A DNA stretch of 64,000 nucleotides, taken from assembly GCF_900116425.1 (NCBI RefSeq), contig NZ_FPAS01000001.1:682001-746000 (forward strand). The letters are read 5' to 3'. The DNA is from Lishizhenia tianjinensis (GTDB taxonomy: Bacteria; Bacteroidota; Bacteroidia; Flavobacteriales_D; Crocinitomicaceae). A model generated the notes under the pieces. The model worked only from the letters and a program-made list of their open reading frames with translations. It searched no databases and was not told the DNA's origin. The translations under genes and the position numbers were made by a program. Positions 27,101 to 35,716 of this stretch are shown here, one piece after another. Every line of letters starts with the position of its first letter. Positions within the stretch are counted from its first letter, which is position 1.

Positions 27101-27759
27101 CTGAATTAGAACAATACATAGTCTTGCTCTTCCCTTTCAGAAATGAAAAGAATATGAAAGCGTTTTTTGAACGTCTATTGAGTTTAGAAGATGATAGAGT
27201 GATTACAACTTACATAGGACTTCAGGCAAAATACAACGATGAAGTTGATCAAGAATTAATACAAGAATTTGCAAAAGACATCAACAAGCGTTACAACTTG
27301 TACCAGGCGTTGATGGAAGTAAATCGATTGGATTTATTCCCTGAAGAATACAAAAATCAAAGGTCGATTTTGGAGTCTTACGTTTACAAGAACAACGAAT
27401 ACAAACCAGAAAACGATACCATCGCCTTTTTAGAAAAAAGAGATTTTGAATTTGAAGGTAAATCTTACTCCACTTACTTCTTTAAAACATCAGAGAAAAC
27501 AGGATGGAACAAAGATGAATGGTACATCAAGTCTTACACCATTGCCAATTTTGAAAACAAAAAGGAAAAAGACCAAGTAGAGGTTAAAAACACCAATGGC
27601 GTAAAAGCTTTCCCTGTGTATACTGAATCTAGAAAACTTTTAGAAACGGTAGAATTGGACAAACAATTGAGTAAATTAATTGAAGCTTTCGAATTAAAAG
27701 ATCACCCAAGAGCATCAAGTGAATTGGAAGAAAATTCGAGATACTACGGTTACTATTAA
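24130..27759 (+). CDS. Giant TraB/GumN-family secreted protein
   Basis: 1209 residues, several times longer than a usual TraB/GumN protein (about 300). A signal peptide (MKLKLIAFVSFLSLGVGAQ) is followed by a TraB/GumN (TIKI-like) domain at about 25-300, with both GxxH motifs (YGTMHVSAK and IGAAHLPGEEG) and MVALETDP between them. In TIKI proteins these residues form a metal-dependent protease. The remaining 900 residues have no domain I can name: they contain three stretches that look alike (F.E.Y.F.N, DSxxVKLHLMTLKQGMYFYLVG type), helical repeats around 800-1130, and an Asn/Tyr/Gly-rich linker near residue 962. No T9SS tail is seen. Monocistronic, with a strong terminator. Confidence 0.75.
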   Translation: MKLKLIAFVSFLSLGVGAQELPSEKSLLWEISGNGLEKNSYLYGTMHVSAKIAFRLDDVFFKALNGADMVALETDPSTWLEHYNEDGYYSNYYSPWGYRQSGFYKDGFSVDNPKKELVGNLMSFDNNLLNGILYRSSSQMQDFQEDTYLDMFIYQAGKKQNKTIVALEDLDESQMLVDIASENSRKDKPEVWLQKLLVDDNYYSIMQEAYRTRNISLLDSLDRGLHTDHYMDYMLYKRNHNMVEVMDSIMKKGSVFSAIGAAHLPGEEGVIKLLRDLGYTVKAYTSERTEVAENEQEKLEELFIAQNYTPQTVDDEYFTINLPDKLFNLGSQENTTNYISTDLTNGSFITITRISTKQFLKDDQNIDLEVIRDLLFENIPGDIESKKDITNGPWSGIEVKNKLKNGDYQHYQMFVTPMEVIIFKLSGKKTFAQQYGDQLFASLKFKNIEDNKMVTINSAYKDFSFEVPENYSFVNMKKAGNREMEAHNAATNDYYFMKRVQLNDTRLFEVDTFELKQIQKRFYEDLEVYGDANYGDFGTLRYSRTLRSSAQVDSASDVKLHLMTLKQGMYFYLVGIKTKNDQTAENFFNSFKLAPVQYEGAYKPVVDTFVHFSTVSFLDMSKKSNTNLNRFADDDDKKKPYEEFYKSNRYITENGDKINVNMLRYHDFEMFYNADSLWNYYERRYEDDYIISFKERGIEHGNPYHVMIISDTACSKAIKVKNVIKHGVKYRLEATIDTSFASNKFIDEFFNNFKPADTLIGRDIFEDKTDEFFAALRANDSIVLDSYGSLIFTKEDIDSLKAFVDHFDFPDDKKFLKEKFIYRIGSFWEEDETVIPYLVDLYNKSYENSEIQTDILRFFARQRTKGATEQMMELLSNDIPLSAYSSGINYVFSSYYDTLELAAELFPSLMDYQSIDEYRKPIFGLLTDLRTEGIMKTKSVKKYRNQILNDARIELKRQLAKKNNNNNNSYYSGYGGYNSYSSNTSSKRELSELEQYIVLLFPFRNEKNMKAFFERLLSLEDDRVITTYIGLQAKYNDEVDQELIQEFAKDINKRYNLYQALMEVNRLDLFPEEYKNQRSILESYVYKNNEYKPENDTIAFLEKRDFEFEGKSYSTYFFKTSEKTGWNKDEWYIKSYTIANFENKKEKDQVEVKNTNGVKAFPVYTESRKLLETVELDKQLSKLIEAFELKDHPRASSELEENSRYYGYY

Positions 27760-27776
27760 CAAACAACAATGCAACA

Positions 27777-27813
27777 AAAAGCCCCCCGAAGTTTATTCGA
27801 GGGGCTTTTTTAT
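27777..27813. terminator. Strong bidirectional terminator
   Basis: AGCCCC-CGAA pairs with TTCG-GGGGCT around a short loop with one mismatch, flanked by an A-run before and TTTTTTATTTT after. It separates the convergent TraB/GumN and GSCFA genes. Confidence 0.85.
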
Positions 27814-27833
27814 TTTGCTAATACTACGAAGTA

Positions 27834-28772
27834 CTACTGATGTTTTATATTGGGATGATTCTCTAAAAAGTCTTTAAATTTCCCTTCTTGTTTTTGCACA
27901 ATAGAAATATGTTCATCACTCTCTGGATGCAAGGCTTTGTGGGCAAAAAAGTGTTTAAAGCTAAGATACTGTTGCATCGTTTTTTGTGTGTCTTTAGAAA
28001 AGTAAGTTTCGAAAAAGTACTCCCATACTCTCTGAACCGCAAATGCATTTGGGTGAACTCCATCCGCTTCAAAATAGGCATAGTCACGGCATTCATCCAT
28101 AACCAATTCATAGGCTGGGAAATAAGTACAGTCTTCGTGCTCTAAGGCTGTAACAAGTTCAAACAAACGTGCCTTACTTCTATTGTTTTCTATCAAACCA
28201 TCTTTTATATGGCGCACAGGACTAACCGTAAACACTATCCTAAGCCTTGGATTTTGTTCTTTTAAAACCGCTAATACTCGTCTCCAAACTACAAGCATTT
28301 CATCCACAGTTAAAAGTTCCTTTTCAAATTCACTTTGCACTACTTTATGACAATTTGCCACACGAGTTTGCGTCGCTTTATACTTGTAGACAAAAGAACT
28401 TCCAAAGGTTATGAACAGTACATCTGCTGATGCCAAATTCTGGTTAAAATCTTCTAGTAGCTTGGTTACTTCTTCCTGAAAGCTCTCCAAACCATTGGCA
28501 CCATAAACTTTAGAGTTTGCATGCCAATTCAAATGAATATTGTCTTTTTGCAGAAAAGAACTCTCCTTTAGAATTTCGCTGGGGTTGGTTAAAACATGGG
28601 CTACGGAAATAGGATTGAACAAAACACCTAAGGGATTATTTACTACATTGAATCCACAGTTACGCATGCGCTCGGCTATGTTTTCTGAAAAACAACTTCC
28701 TACAAAAACGCATTTCGAATCGTAATCCAAACTAAGCTTGTTCTTTAAGGCTTTTACCTCCGTTTTACGCAT
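27834..28772 (-). CDS. GSCFA-domain protein
   Basis: 312 residues. FVGSCFSENIAERM near residue 25 is the GSCFA motif that names the family, within an SGNH-like esterase fold; FITFGSSFVYKYKAT, FTVSPVRHIKDGL and ADGVHPNAFAV look like the later SGNH blocks, the last carrying an Asp-x-x-His catalytic pair. Members are suspected carbohydrate esterases or acyltransferases. It is last of four minus-strand genes, overlapping the polysaccharide deacetylase gene by 8 bases, so a joint role in modifying a surface glycan is plausible but unproven. Confidence 0.88.
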   Translation of the reverse strand: MRKTEVKALKNKLSLDYDSKCVFVGSCFSENIAERMRNCGFNVVNNPLGVLFNPISVAHVLTNPSEILKESSFLQKDNIHLNWHANSKVYGANGLESFQEEVTKLLEDFNQNLASADVLFITFGSSFVYKYKATQTRVANCHKVVQSEFEKELLTVDEMLVVWRRVLAVLKEQNPRLRIVFTVSPVRHIKDGLIENNRSKARLFELVTALEHEDCTYFPAYELVMDECRDYAYFEADGVHPNAFAVQRVWEYFFETYFSKDTQKTMQQYLSFKHFFAHKALHPESDEHISIVQKQEGKFKDFLENHPNIKHQ

Positions 28773-30060
28773 CTTTATTCAATTCTATCATTAAATCATG
28801 TACTTCTCTCCACCCCTTCCAAATGCCGTAATCACCAAGCGTTTCATTGTGCCAAAGCGAGATAAAATCTCCTCCGTAACGCTTACATTCTTCAAACAAT
28901 TGTTGAACAACTAATTTGGCCTCAGGTATAGTAAATCCAAGGTATTGATTCAAGGTTCCATCCATATAGGCAATACTATGCAACTTCAACTCAGTTTGGT
29001 AATTCTTCTTTAAATCAAAGAAATGAACTGGTCGGGCTGTTCCCAATCTAAATCCGTACAAATCTGCATAGCCGGTAGAATAGTCATCCTTAAAACCGGC
29101 CTTCATCATTTGATTATAGGTAGTTGGTACCACTAGTTTTAAGAAATGTTGTCTGGAGCTTTCTACCTCTTTAAGAATTATAGACTCTAAACGGCGCTTT
29201 TCTTCTTGCAACTGAGAGAAATCATAATTACTCTTATAACTCGGGTGCAAATAAACATCTACTTCTCTACTTAAGTTGCGTATATGTCGTTGATGCCTTA
29301 CATCATTCCAAGCTATATTTCTATCGTACTTTCCGTAATCTCCCAGCAAATAAAACACAATAGGTTGAAGTCCGTGCTCCTTTAAGCCCACAATGTAATC
29401 AAAGGTATCATAAGGGTCTTTCTTATCACCACTTAAGACGTATTGACGTTCTATTTTTCTTCTTCTATCTTGCTTGATAAGGTCTTTAACTCGACTCAAA
29501 TAAGAGCGCAAACCATCCTTTAGCTTGTATGCAAAGGTGTTATCTATATCAAAACTGGGTATCCAACGAAAAGGTAATTTCTTGACTTCAAATTCAAATC
29601 CATTGCGAAGGAGTATATCTAAAAAAGCCTCACACCATCGCTCTGCAATTAACTTGTCGTTAAGTTGGTATTGAGCCGCTAAAGAGAGTGAACCCAAGGC
29701 TCTGTTGTGTTCATCTCTCTCTTTATTAATTTGATTGGTATAGTCTGAAATAAAGTAAAATATGGAAGCCCAGATATCCGGAATTCTTTCGAAGGCAAAT
29801 ACCTGAACACCTTCCCATTCTACATATTCTATTTTTTCTTCAATGTGATAATCTACGTCCTCTTCTAACAAGAGTTTGGCCGGGTAAATTTGAAAACCAT
29901 CGGCATCCGGATAATGGGAGTAACAGATTTTAGGTCCTTCTAAAGACTCATACTTTTTAAAATCGTTAATCACTTCATACTCCACACCTCTATCTTCAAA
30001 AATAAAGGCCAAAGTAAAGAGCAAACGCTCGGTTATACTATCCGAATATATAGTTATCAA
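28765..30060 (-). CDS. Polysaccharide-deacetylase-family protein (DUF7033-like)
   Basis: 431 residues with no signal peptide. The centre has the carbohydrate esterase 4-like core: WIPSFDIDNTFAYK (Asp-Asp catalytic/metal motif), VDVYLHPSYKSNYD (His ligand), and LKLHSIAYMDGTL, while FISLWHNETLGDYG supplies the late histidine. The N-terminal 110 residues form a separate alpha/beta domain typical of the Bacteroidota subgroup. Its ATG overlaps the wecB stop by 4 bases, and it overlaps GSCFA at its end. Together with the epimerase, the context suggests N-acetylhexosamine processing in a cytoplasmic or inner-membrane glycan pathway; this is inference. Confidence 0.82.
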   Translation of the reverse strand: MITIYSDSITERLLFTLAFIFEDRGVEYEVINDFKKYESLEGPKICYSHYPDADGFQIYPAKLLLEEDVDYHIEEKIEYVEWEGVQVFAFERIPDIWASIFYFISDYTNQINKERDEHNRALGSLSLAAQYQLNDKLIAERWCEAFLDILLRNGFEFEVKKLPFRWIPSFDIDNTFAYKLKDGLRSYLSRVKDLIKQDRRRKIERQYVLSGDKKDPYDTFDYIVGLKEHGLQPIVFYLLGDYGKYDRNIAWNDVRHQRHIRNLSREVDVYLHPSYKSNYDFSQLQEEKRRLESIILKEVESSRQHFLKLVVPTTYNQMMKAGFKDDYSTGYADLYGFRLGTARPVHFFDLKKNYQTELKLHSIAYMDGTLNQYLGFTIPEAKLVVQQLFEECKRYGGDFISLWHNETLGDYGIWKGWREVHDLMIELNKDA

Positions 30061-31202
30061 TTCAACGCGATTATTTCCTTACAAATAAATTCTGCTGCAT
30101 GTCCATCTCCATAAAAAGAAGGGAAATCCATATCTACCCCCTTAATAAAACGAAACGCTGCTTCCTTTATTTTTTCTCTATCTGCATCCGCCAAAACTGC
30201 GTTTCCATTTTCAACAATCTCCACCCATTCGGTTTCTTTTCTTAAAACTACACAAGGTTTATTGAAGAAAAAGGCTTCTTTTTGTAGACCTCCACTATCT
30301 GTAATAACAAACAAACAGTTTTGTTCCAAAGCGGTGATATTAAAGAAAGAAACTGGGTCAATAATTTTTAATGTCGCTGTATTCTCTACCTCCTTCAATA
30401 CATCAGGTCTGAGGCTTGTAGCCAACATTTTCTTGGTTCTTGGATGTAAAGGTAAAACCACTTCCTTTCCATGGTGAGCCACCTCCAGTAAAGCTTCGAA
30501 AATTGCAGTTAATCGTTCTGGACTGTCTGTATTTGAAGGGCGGTGTATAGTACACAAAACAAAAGTACCAGGTACTAAATTATGTTCTTTCAAAACAGTA
30601 GCTTTTTCTTTCGCTAATTCTGCAAAATACATGCTATTGTCATACATTACATCACCACATTTAAACACCTTAGGGTTATCTGCGTTGTAGGGAGCAGAAG
30701 CTTCTACATCAAAACCTTCTTTCACCAAATTTTCCACACCACTATCGGTAGGAGAAAACAACAAAGTAGATAAATGATCACAAACTACGCGGTTTATTTC
30801 TTCTGGCATGGCCTTGTTGTAAGATCGCAAACCAGCTTCTACGTGGATTACAGGAATTCCCATCTTACTGGCAGCAGTAGCTCCGGCAAGAGTGGAGTTT
30901 GTATCACCATAAACCAAAAGAGCATCTGGAGCTTCTTTTATTAAAATCTCCTCTATACCCTTTAACATTTCTGCTGTTTGAACCCCATGAGATCCAGAAC
31001 CTATGGCCAAGTTGTAGTTAGGAGCTGCAATATTCATTTCACCGAAAAAAACATCAGACATATTCTCGTCGTAATGCTGCCCGGTGTGTACAATAATTTC
31101 TTCTAATTGATCTGCAAACTTTTCTCGTACCGCTCTATTAATAGCTGAAGATTTAATAATCTGCGGTCGCGCCCCTATAATTGTAACTACTTTCTTTTTC
31201 AT
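30057..31202 (-). CDS. wecB: UDP-N-acetylglucosamine 2-epimerase (non-hydrolysing)
   Basis: 381 residues from the ATG at 31202 (MKKKVVTIIGARPQIIKSSA); the frame extends 15 codons upstream but those lack family similarity. GDTNSTLAGATAA, HVEAGLRSYNKAMPEEINR, CTIHRPSNTDSPERL and ITDSGGLQKEAFFF are the WecB signatures (GT-B fold, UDP site). It interconverts UDP-GlcNAc and UDP-ManNAc, feeding surface polysaccharide synthesis. No other sugar nucleotide gene lies nearby except the deacetylase-like and GSCFA genes that follow in the same operon. Confidence 0.95.
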   Translation of the reverse strand: MKKKVVTIIGARPQIIKSSAINRAVREKFADQLEEIIVHTGQHYDENMSDVFFGEMNIAAPNYNLAIGSGSHGVQTAEMLKGIEEILIKEAPDALLVYGDTNSTLAGATAASKMGIPVIHVEAGLRSYNKAMPEEINRVVCDHLSTLLFSPTDSGVENLVKEGFDVEASAPYNADNPKVFKCGDVMYDNSMYFAELAKEKATVLKEHNLVPGTFVLCTIHRPSNTDSPERLTAIFEALLEVAHHGKEVVLPLHPRTKKMLATSLRPDVLKEVENTATLKIIDPVSFFNITALEQNCLFVITDSGGLQKEAFFFNKPCVVLRKETEWVEIVENGNAVLADADREKIKEAAFRFIKGVDMDFPSFYGDGHAAEFICKEIIALN

Positions 31203-31252
31203 ACGTGACCAAAAATAAGGAAATCTAGGATAAACGGAAGTACTCAACGCAA

Positions 31253-31939
31253 TTATATCATCCCATTATCCATCATAGAAGTATAGCTATCTCCAGCCAC
31301 TATTATGTGGTCTATTAACTCGAGGTCTATGAGTTTTCCAAATTCCACAAACCTTTTGGTCATACGTATATCTTCATGACTCGGATCTAAATTTCCAGAA
31401 GGGTGATTGTGTGCGAAAATGGCACCGGTAGCATTTTGGTCTACCAAGAATTTGAAAATGATTTTACCATCTGCTATGGTTCCATTCTTACCTCCTTTTG
31501 AGACGCATTGAATTTTTAAAACGCGGTTGGAACGATTTAAGGCCATCACATAAAATTCTTCGTGTTCTAAATCCATGAGATAGGGTGCAAATAAATCATA
31601 GGCCACCCTACTACTGTCGATTTGAACAAGCTCTACTTTCTCATCACTTTTACGGCGCCTACCCAATTCTAGGGCTGCTAATATGTTTATGGCTTTGGCC
31701 TCTCCTATTCCTTTAAAACGCATGAGTTCTTCTATGCTCAGTTTAGAGAGTTGGTGCAAACAATTGTGAGAAAAAGTAAGAATTTCTTGGGCCAATTCAA
31801 CGGCGCTTTTTTGACGAGATCCTGAACCTATGAGTATGGCAATGAGTTCAGCATTGCTCAGTACACCTCGGCCTTTAAGCATCATTTTTTCTCTGGGCCT
31901 ATCATCTTCGGCCCAGTGTTTTATCGTTAGGTTTTCCAT
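31253..31939 (-). CDS. radC: RadC-family JAB/MPN protein
   Basis: 228 residues from the ATG at 31939 (MENLTIKHWAEDDRPREKMM); the longer frame from 32020 runs through the terminator of the upstream gene and is rejected. A helix-hairpin-helix region (LMRFKGIGEAKAINILAALELGRR) is followed by the MPN+ domain with FAHNHPSGNLDPSHEDIRMT, the JAMM zinc motif. Despite the name, a DNA repair role of RadC is not established. First of the minus-strand run radC-wecB-deacetylase-GSCFA, 50 bases before wecB. Confidence 0.94.
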   Translation of the reverse strand: MENLTIKHWAEDDRPREKMMLKGRGVLSNAELIAILIGSGSRQKSAVELAQEILTFSHNCLHQLSKLSIEELMRFKGIGEAKAINILAALELGRRRKSDEKVELVQIDSSRVAYDLFAPYLMDLEHEEFYVMALNRSNRVLKIQCVSKGGKNGTIADGKIIFKFLVDQNATGAIFAHNHPSGNLDPSHEDIRMTKRFVEFGKLIDLELIDHIIVAGDSYTSMMDNGMI

Positions 31940-31980
31940 GGGGGTTGATTTTGACCAGAAGTTACGAAAATTTAAAACAC

Positions 31981-32015
31981 AAAAAAAGAGGTCCTTCTCC
32001 AAGAACCTCTTTTTC
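31981..32015 (-). terminator. Terminator of the large T9SS protein gene
   Basis: AAAAAGAGGT and ACCTCTTTTT arms with an inner CTT/AAG helix; the minus strand continues with a T-run into TTTTTTTGTG. It lies between the 32033 stop and the radC start. Confidence 0.8.
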
Positions 32016-32032
32016 TTCATCTATTTTCTAGC

Positions 32033-34108
32033 TTAGTGCTTTACAAATCTCAAAGTTTGCGTAGTAGCTTCTCCTATCAACTGAACAAAGTAAATTCCAT
32101 TGTCGAATTGACTCATATCTACACTTAAAACAGCAGTCTGATCGAATGCTCTTACATGTGTAAATACCACTCTTCCTTTGCTGTCGATTATGTTAACATC
32201 AGCAACTAAATCTGTTGGAGCTTCAATGTTGATAAGGTTTTGCGTTGGGTTAGGATAAACACTAACCGCTTGCATCATCTCTTCTTCAAGTCCTAAATAA
32301 TCACAACTACCTACGTTAATGACTAATAAAGATGTATCCTCCGGACAAACTCCATTACTCGCGTAATATCTGTAGTTAAAGCTACCTGGAATAGATGGTG
32401 CTATAGGCTGAGATGATGCCAAAACTTGATTTTGGTAATCTACCCAAGTACCTCCTAAATCTATATTTCCAGCCAAACCTTCGTACAAGTTAATAGGTTG
32501 ATTTTTACAAACATCTATCATTCCATCACCTCCAGCTGAAGACAATTGGTAAATAGAGAAATCTGCAAATGTTGTATCCGAAATACCACATCCTGTCTCC
32601 AAAATATACATCGCACGGTAGTTATCTTGAGGAAGACCTTGAATGTTAATCAAACTATCATCATATAAATCAATTGGACTAGCTGGGAAATACCAAGCAC
32701 CGTTGTTGTAATTTTTAGTAGCTACTTCATTTAAGTTCAATACTGAATCTGTCATACAAACATTCTGTTGTCCATCCACACCTGGTGTTGGAATACATAC
32801 TTCTATACACACATCGTCGATGAAAAGTCTGTATCCATCTAATCCTCCAGGAGGAACATTAAACGCAATGTAAACTTGACCTGTATAGTTTGATAAATCA
32901 AGAGAAGTATCCATGTATGTAGTATTATCATAGGTATCCAAAGCCATTAGAGTGTCTGTAAAATCTGCAGGGTTACTTCCTGTTGTAGATAATAACACTT
33001 GAAAATCATTCGCTTCATACGAACTTTGAACACGGTAAGAGAATTTGAACACCTCGTTTCCTGTTAAAATTAAATTTGGAGAGATTAAGTAGTCATCATT
33101 ATTCCCTGAATTATAATCTGTATACAACATCGCAACTTGATCTCCTGAATTTGTATTGTACTGGTAATTCAAATCCCAAGTGTCTCCGTCATTGTTGTTA
33201 TCTAATACTCTCCAACAGTTTTCGTTTTGAGAATCAGAATCGAAAGATTCACAGTAACCCAAACCATTCATTGCTAAACAATTGGTATTGAAAGTAACTA
33301 CGTTTGAATAAATAGATGTATCACCAACTCCACAAAGTCCTCTTACATATACATCGTAAGCCGTATTCGGATTTAATCCGCTCAATGTTCCAGTGTTACT
33401 CGTTTCAATTTGTGTTAACCCTGTACCTGGAGTAAACCCTGCTGGTCCATACTCCAACTCCCATGCAGGTTCTGAACCCATTACAGTCCATGTAACTCCT
33501 GCACTATAAGCATCTATAGTAGTAAGCGTTAAAAGCTCTGGTTCTGGACAGGTAGGTGCTGCATTTAATGAAAAATCATCGATGTAAAATTCATGTTGAA
33601 AATCTCCCGAATACTTAAAAGCAATGTGTATGGTTTGACCCGCATAAGCACTTAAAGAAGATACGTACTCTGTCCAAACATCCTCTGAGAACCCTGTAGA
33701 CGAAGTTGCATTGAATTCCTCAATCTCTGTAAAGTCTCCCGGGTTAGTAATAGGATCATTACTTGCCGTTGAAATATGTACACCACTGTAATTGTAATAA
33801 GAACCTGTGAAATTTTGTCTAAACCAGAAAATCAATTCATCATTACTTCCACATGTGTAAGCTGGAGAAACCATCCAAGATGTTGATGTTAACGCTAAGT
33901 TATTATCATCGTGAAAGAAAGAAGATGAACCAGAATGTGCTTGTGAGCTTGTTTGTACAAATCCAGGATCATCAGATTCAGTTTGGTAAAAAGTCCACCC
34001 GGTTAAAGGAGTGGTTTCAAAATCTTCGGTTATCTGACCAAAGGAGCTAGAAGCTAACGACAGCACGAGTGATGCTGTAAACGCAAGCCTTTGCGTAAAT
34101 TTTTGCAT
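32033..34108 (-). CDS. T9SS-secreted protein with choice-of-anchor J and fibronectin-like domains
   Basis: 691 residues from the ATG at 34108 (MQKFTQRLAFTASLVLSLASSSFGQ, a signal peptide); the frame upstream contains the promoter. Two MAM-like choice-of-anchor J modules (about 30-165 and 255-420, with FYIDDFSLN and LFIDDVCIE at their ends) flank a fibronectin type III module (about 170-250). Later come Ig-like segments with paired cysteines, and the T9SS sorting domain (VSVYPNPTQNLINIEAP ... GIYFVQLIGEATTQTLRFVKH). No catalytic residues are seen, so a surface adhesion or glycan-binding role is inferred. Confidence 0.88.
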   Translation of the reverse strand: MQKFTQRLAFTASLVLSLASSSFGQITEDFETTPLTGWTFYQTESDDPGFVQTSSQAHSGSSSFFHDDNNLALTSTSWMVSPAYTCGSNDELIFWFRQNFTGSYYNYSGVHISTASNDPITNPGDFTEIEEFNATSSTGFSEDVWTEYVSSLSAYAGQTIHIAFKYSGDFQHEFYIDDFSLNAAPTCPEPELLTLTTIDAYSAGVTWTVMGSEPAWELEYGPAGFTPGTGLTQIETSNTGTLSGLNPNTAYDVYVRGLCGVGDTSIYSNVVTFNTNCLAMNGLGYCESFDSDSQNENCWRVLDNNNDGDTWDLNYQYNTNSGDQVAMLYTDYNSGNNDDYLISPNLILTGNEVFKFSYRVQSSYEANDFQVLLSTTGSNPADFTDTLMALDTYDNTTYMDTSLDLSNYTGQVYIAFNVPPGGLDGYRLFIDDVCIEVCIPTPGVDGQQNVCMTDSVLNLNEVATKNYNNGAWYFPASPIDLYDDSLINIQGLPQDNYRAMYILETGCGISDTTFADFSIYQLSSAGGDGMIDVCKNQPINLYEGLAGNIDLGGTWVDYQNQVLASSQPIAPSIPGSFNYRYYASNGVCPEDTSLLVINVGSCDYLGLEEEMMQAVSVYPNPTQNLINIEAPTDLVADVNIIDSKGRVVFTHVRAFDQTAVLSVDMSQFDNGIYFVQLIGEATTQTLRFVKH

Positions 34109-34132
34109 GTTGTTATTTTTAGTATTGGCTCG

Positions 34133-34140
34133 CAAAATTA
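34133..34140 (-). promoter_or_regulatory. -7 promoter box of the choice-of-anchor J gene
   Basis: Minus strand reads TAATTTTG, a perfect match, 25 bases before the ATG at 34108. It supports the inner start because it lies within the longer open frame. Confidence 0.65.
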
Positions 34141-34283
34141 AACGCTTCATCATGTTAAGATTAACTACATATTAATTAAATATTGTTTAATTTTTAAACG
34201 GAAGATTTCATGCATAAACGGTAACTACTTAAAAATCAAAATAAAACATTTTGTTAGAAAAATTCAATTTAAATTAAATTCAC

Positions 34284-34316
34284 AAAAAAAGCCCTGAGAA
34301 TTCACTCAGGGCTTTG
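34284..34316 (-). terminator. Terminator of ffh
   Basis: AAAGCCCTGAG pairs with CTCAGGGCTTT around a 6-base loop; on the minus strand TTTTTTT follows. It lies 20 bases past the ffh stop. Confidence 0.85.
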
Positions 34317-34335
34317 AATATTATCAGTACAAGAA

Positions 34336-35685
34336 TTACATACCTGGCATACCTCCACGCATACCTTTCATTTGTTTCATCATGCTCATCATGTTCTTCT
34401 TGTTGCTCATCATTTTCATCATCTTACGCGTATCCTGGAATTGCTTCAATAATTTGTTCACTTCTTGGATATTTGTACCAGAACCTTTTGCGATACGTTT
34501 CTTACGAGATCCATCAATAACCGCTGGGTTTTCTCTTTCTAACGGACTCATAGATAAGATAATTGCTTCGATGTGTTTAAAGGCATCGTCTTCTATCTCT
34601 ACTCCTTTCAAGGCTTTCCCCATTCCTGGTATCATTCCCATCAAGTCTTTAACGTTACCCATTTTCTTGATCTGTTGTAACTGACCTAGGAAATCGTTAA
34701 AATCGAATTGGTTCTTTTGAATTTTCTTTTGAAGTTTTCTCGCTTCTTCTTCGTCGAATTGCTCTTGCGCTCTTTCTACTAAGGAAACAACGTCTCCCAT
34801 TCCAAGAATACGATCAGCCATACGTTTTGGGTAGAAAACATCCAATGCTTCCATTTTCTCTCCCGTACCTACAAACTTGATTGGCTTATCAACAACCGTT
34901 TTAATGGTTAAGGCAGCTCCACCTCGTGTATCACCATCTAACTTCGTTAAAACAACTCCGTCAAAATCTATTCTATCGTTAAAGGCTTTAGCCGTATTTA
35001 CAGCATCCTGCCCCGTCATCGAGTCAACAACAAATAAAGTCTCCGTTGGCTTAATTGCATTTTTAACGTCTGCAATCTCGTTCATCATCTGCTCGTCTAT
35101 CGCTAAACGACCTGCTGTATCGACAATTACTACGTTAAATCCTTTGCTTTTTGCATGCTGTATAGCCGCCTCAGCAATTTTAACTGGATTCTTTTCTTCT
35201 TTGTTTGAGTAAACCTCTACGCCCAATTGCTCACCCAATACGTGCAACTGGTCTATGGCTGCCGGACGGTAAACGTCACACGCTACCAATAAAGGATTCT
35301 TCCCTTTTTTATTCTTTAAGAAGTTGGCTAATTTTCCAGAGAAAGTAGTTTTACCAGAACCTTGTAGACCCGACATCAAAATGATACCTGGGTTTCCTTG
35401 GTACTTTAATTCTACTTCTTCTCCACCCATTAAGTTCACCAATTCTTCGTGAAGAATCTTCGTCATTAATTGACCTGGAGAAACCGCTGTTAATACATCT
35501 CTACCTAAAGCTTTTTCCTTTACAGTATTCGTAAATTCTTTGGCTGTTTTAAAGTTAACATCGGCATCCAATAACGCTCTACGCACCTCTTTCAAGGTTT
35601 CCGCTACGTTAATTTCAGTAATTTGTCCTTGTCCTTTTAATACTTTAAACGCTCTTTCAAACTTCTCGGTAAGATTATCAAACAT
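34336..35685 (-). CDS. ffh: Signal recognition particle protein Ffh (SRP54)
   Basis: 449 residues. N domain at 1-90, then the G domain with GLQGSGKTTFSGKLA, DTAGRLAIDEQMM, and TKLDGDTRGGAAL, then the methionine-rich M domain. The C-terminus is unusually Met-rich (MMKMMSNKKNMMSMMKQMKG), the signal-sequence groove and RNA-binding site. It binds nascent membrane-protein chains on the ribosome and delivers them to FtsY. Monocistronic, with its own -7 box and terminator. No 4.5S RNA gene was recognised next to it. Confidence 0.97.
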   Translation of the reverse strand: MFDNLTEKFERAFKVLKGQGQITEINVAETLKEVRRALLDADVNFKTAKEFTNTVKEKALGRDVLTAVSPGQLMTKILHEELVNLMGGEEVELKYQGNPGIILMSGLQGSGKTTFSGKLANFLKNKKGKNPLLVACDVYRPAAIDQLHVLGEQLGVEVYSNKEEKNPVKIAEAAIQHAKSKGFNVVIVDTAGRLAIDEQMMNEIADVKNAIKPTETLFVVDSMTGQDAVNTAKAFNDRIDFDGVVLTKLDGDTRGGAALTIKTVVDKPIKFVGTGEKMEALDVFYPKRMADRILGMGDVVSLVERAQEQFDEEEARKLQKKIQKNQFDFNDFLGQLQQIKKMGNVKDLMGMIPGMGKALKGVEIEDDAFKHIEAIILSMSPLERENPAVIDGSRKKRIAKGSGTNIQEVNKLLKQFQDTRKMMKMMSNKKNMMSMMKQMKGMRGGMPGM

Positions 35686-35708
35686 AATTTTTCTCTTTTA
35701 TCGGGGAG

Positions 35709-35716
35709 CAAAGATA
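35709..35716 (-). promoter_or_regulatory. -7 promoter box of ffh
   Basis: Minus strand reads TATCTTTG, a perfect match, 24 bases before the ffh ATG. Confidence 0.7.

Noticed and set aside
31940-32020. N-terminal extension of radC
   Set aside because: The extension reads through a clear terminator hairpin and lacks family similarity; the ATG at 31939 begins the usual RadC start.
34314-34520. Ser/Cys-rich plus-strand frame opposite the end of ffh
   Set aside because: The Ser/Cys runs are the antisense of Met/Lys codons in the ffh M domain.
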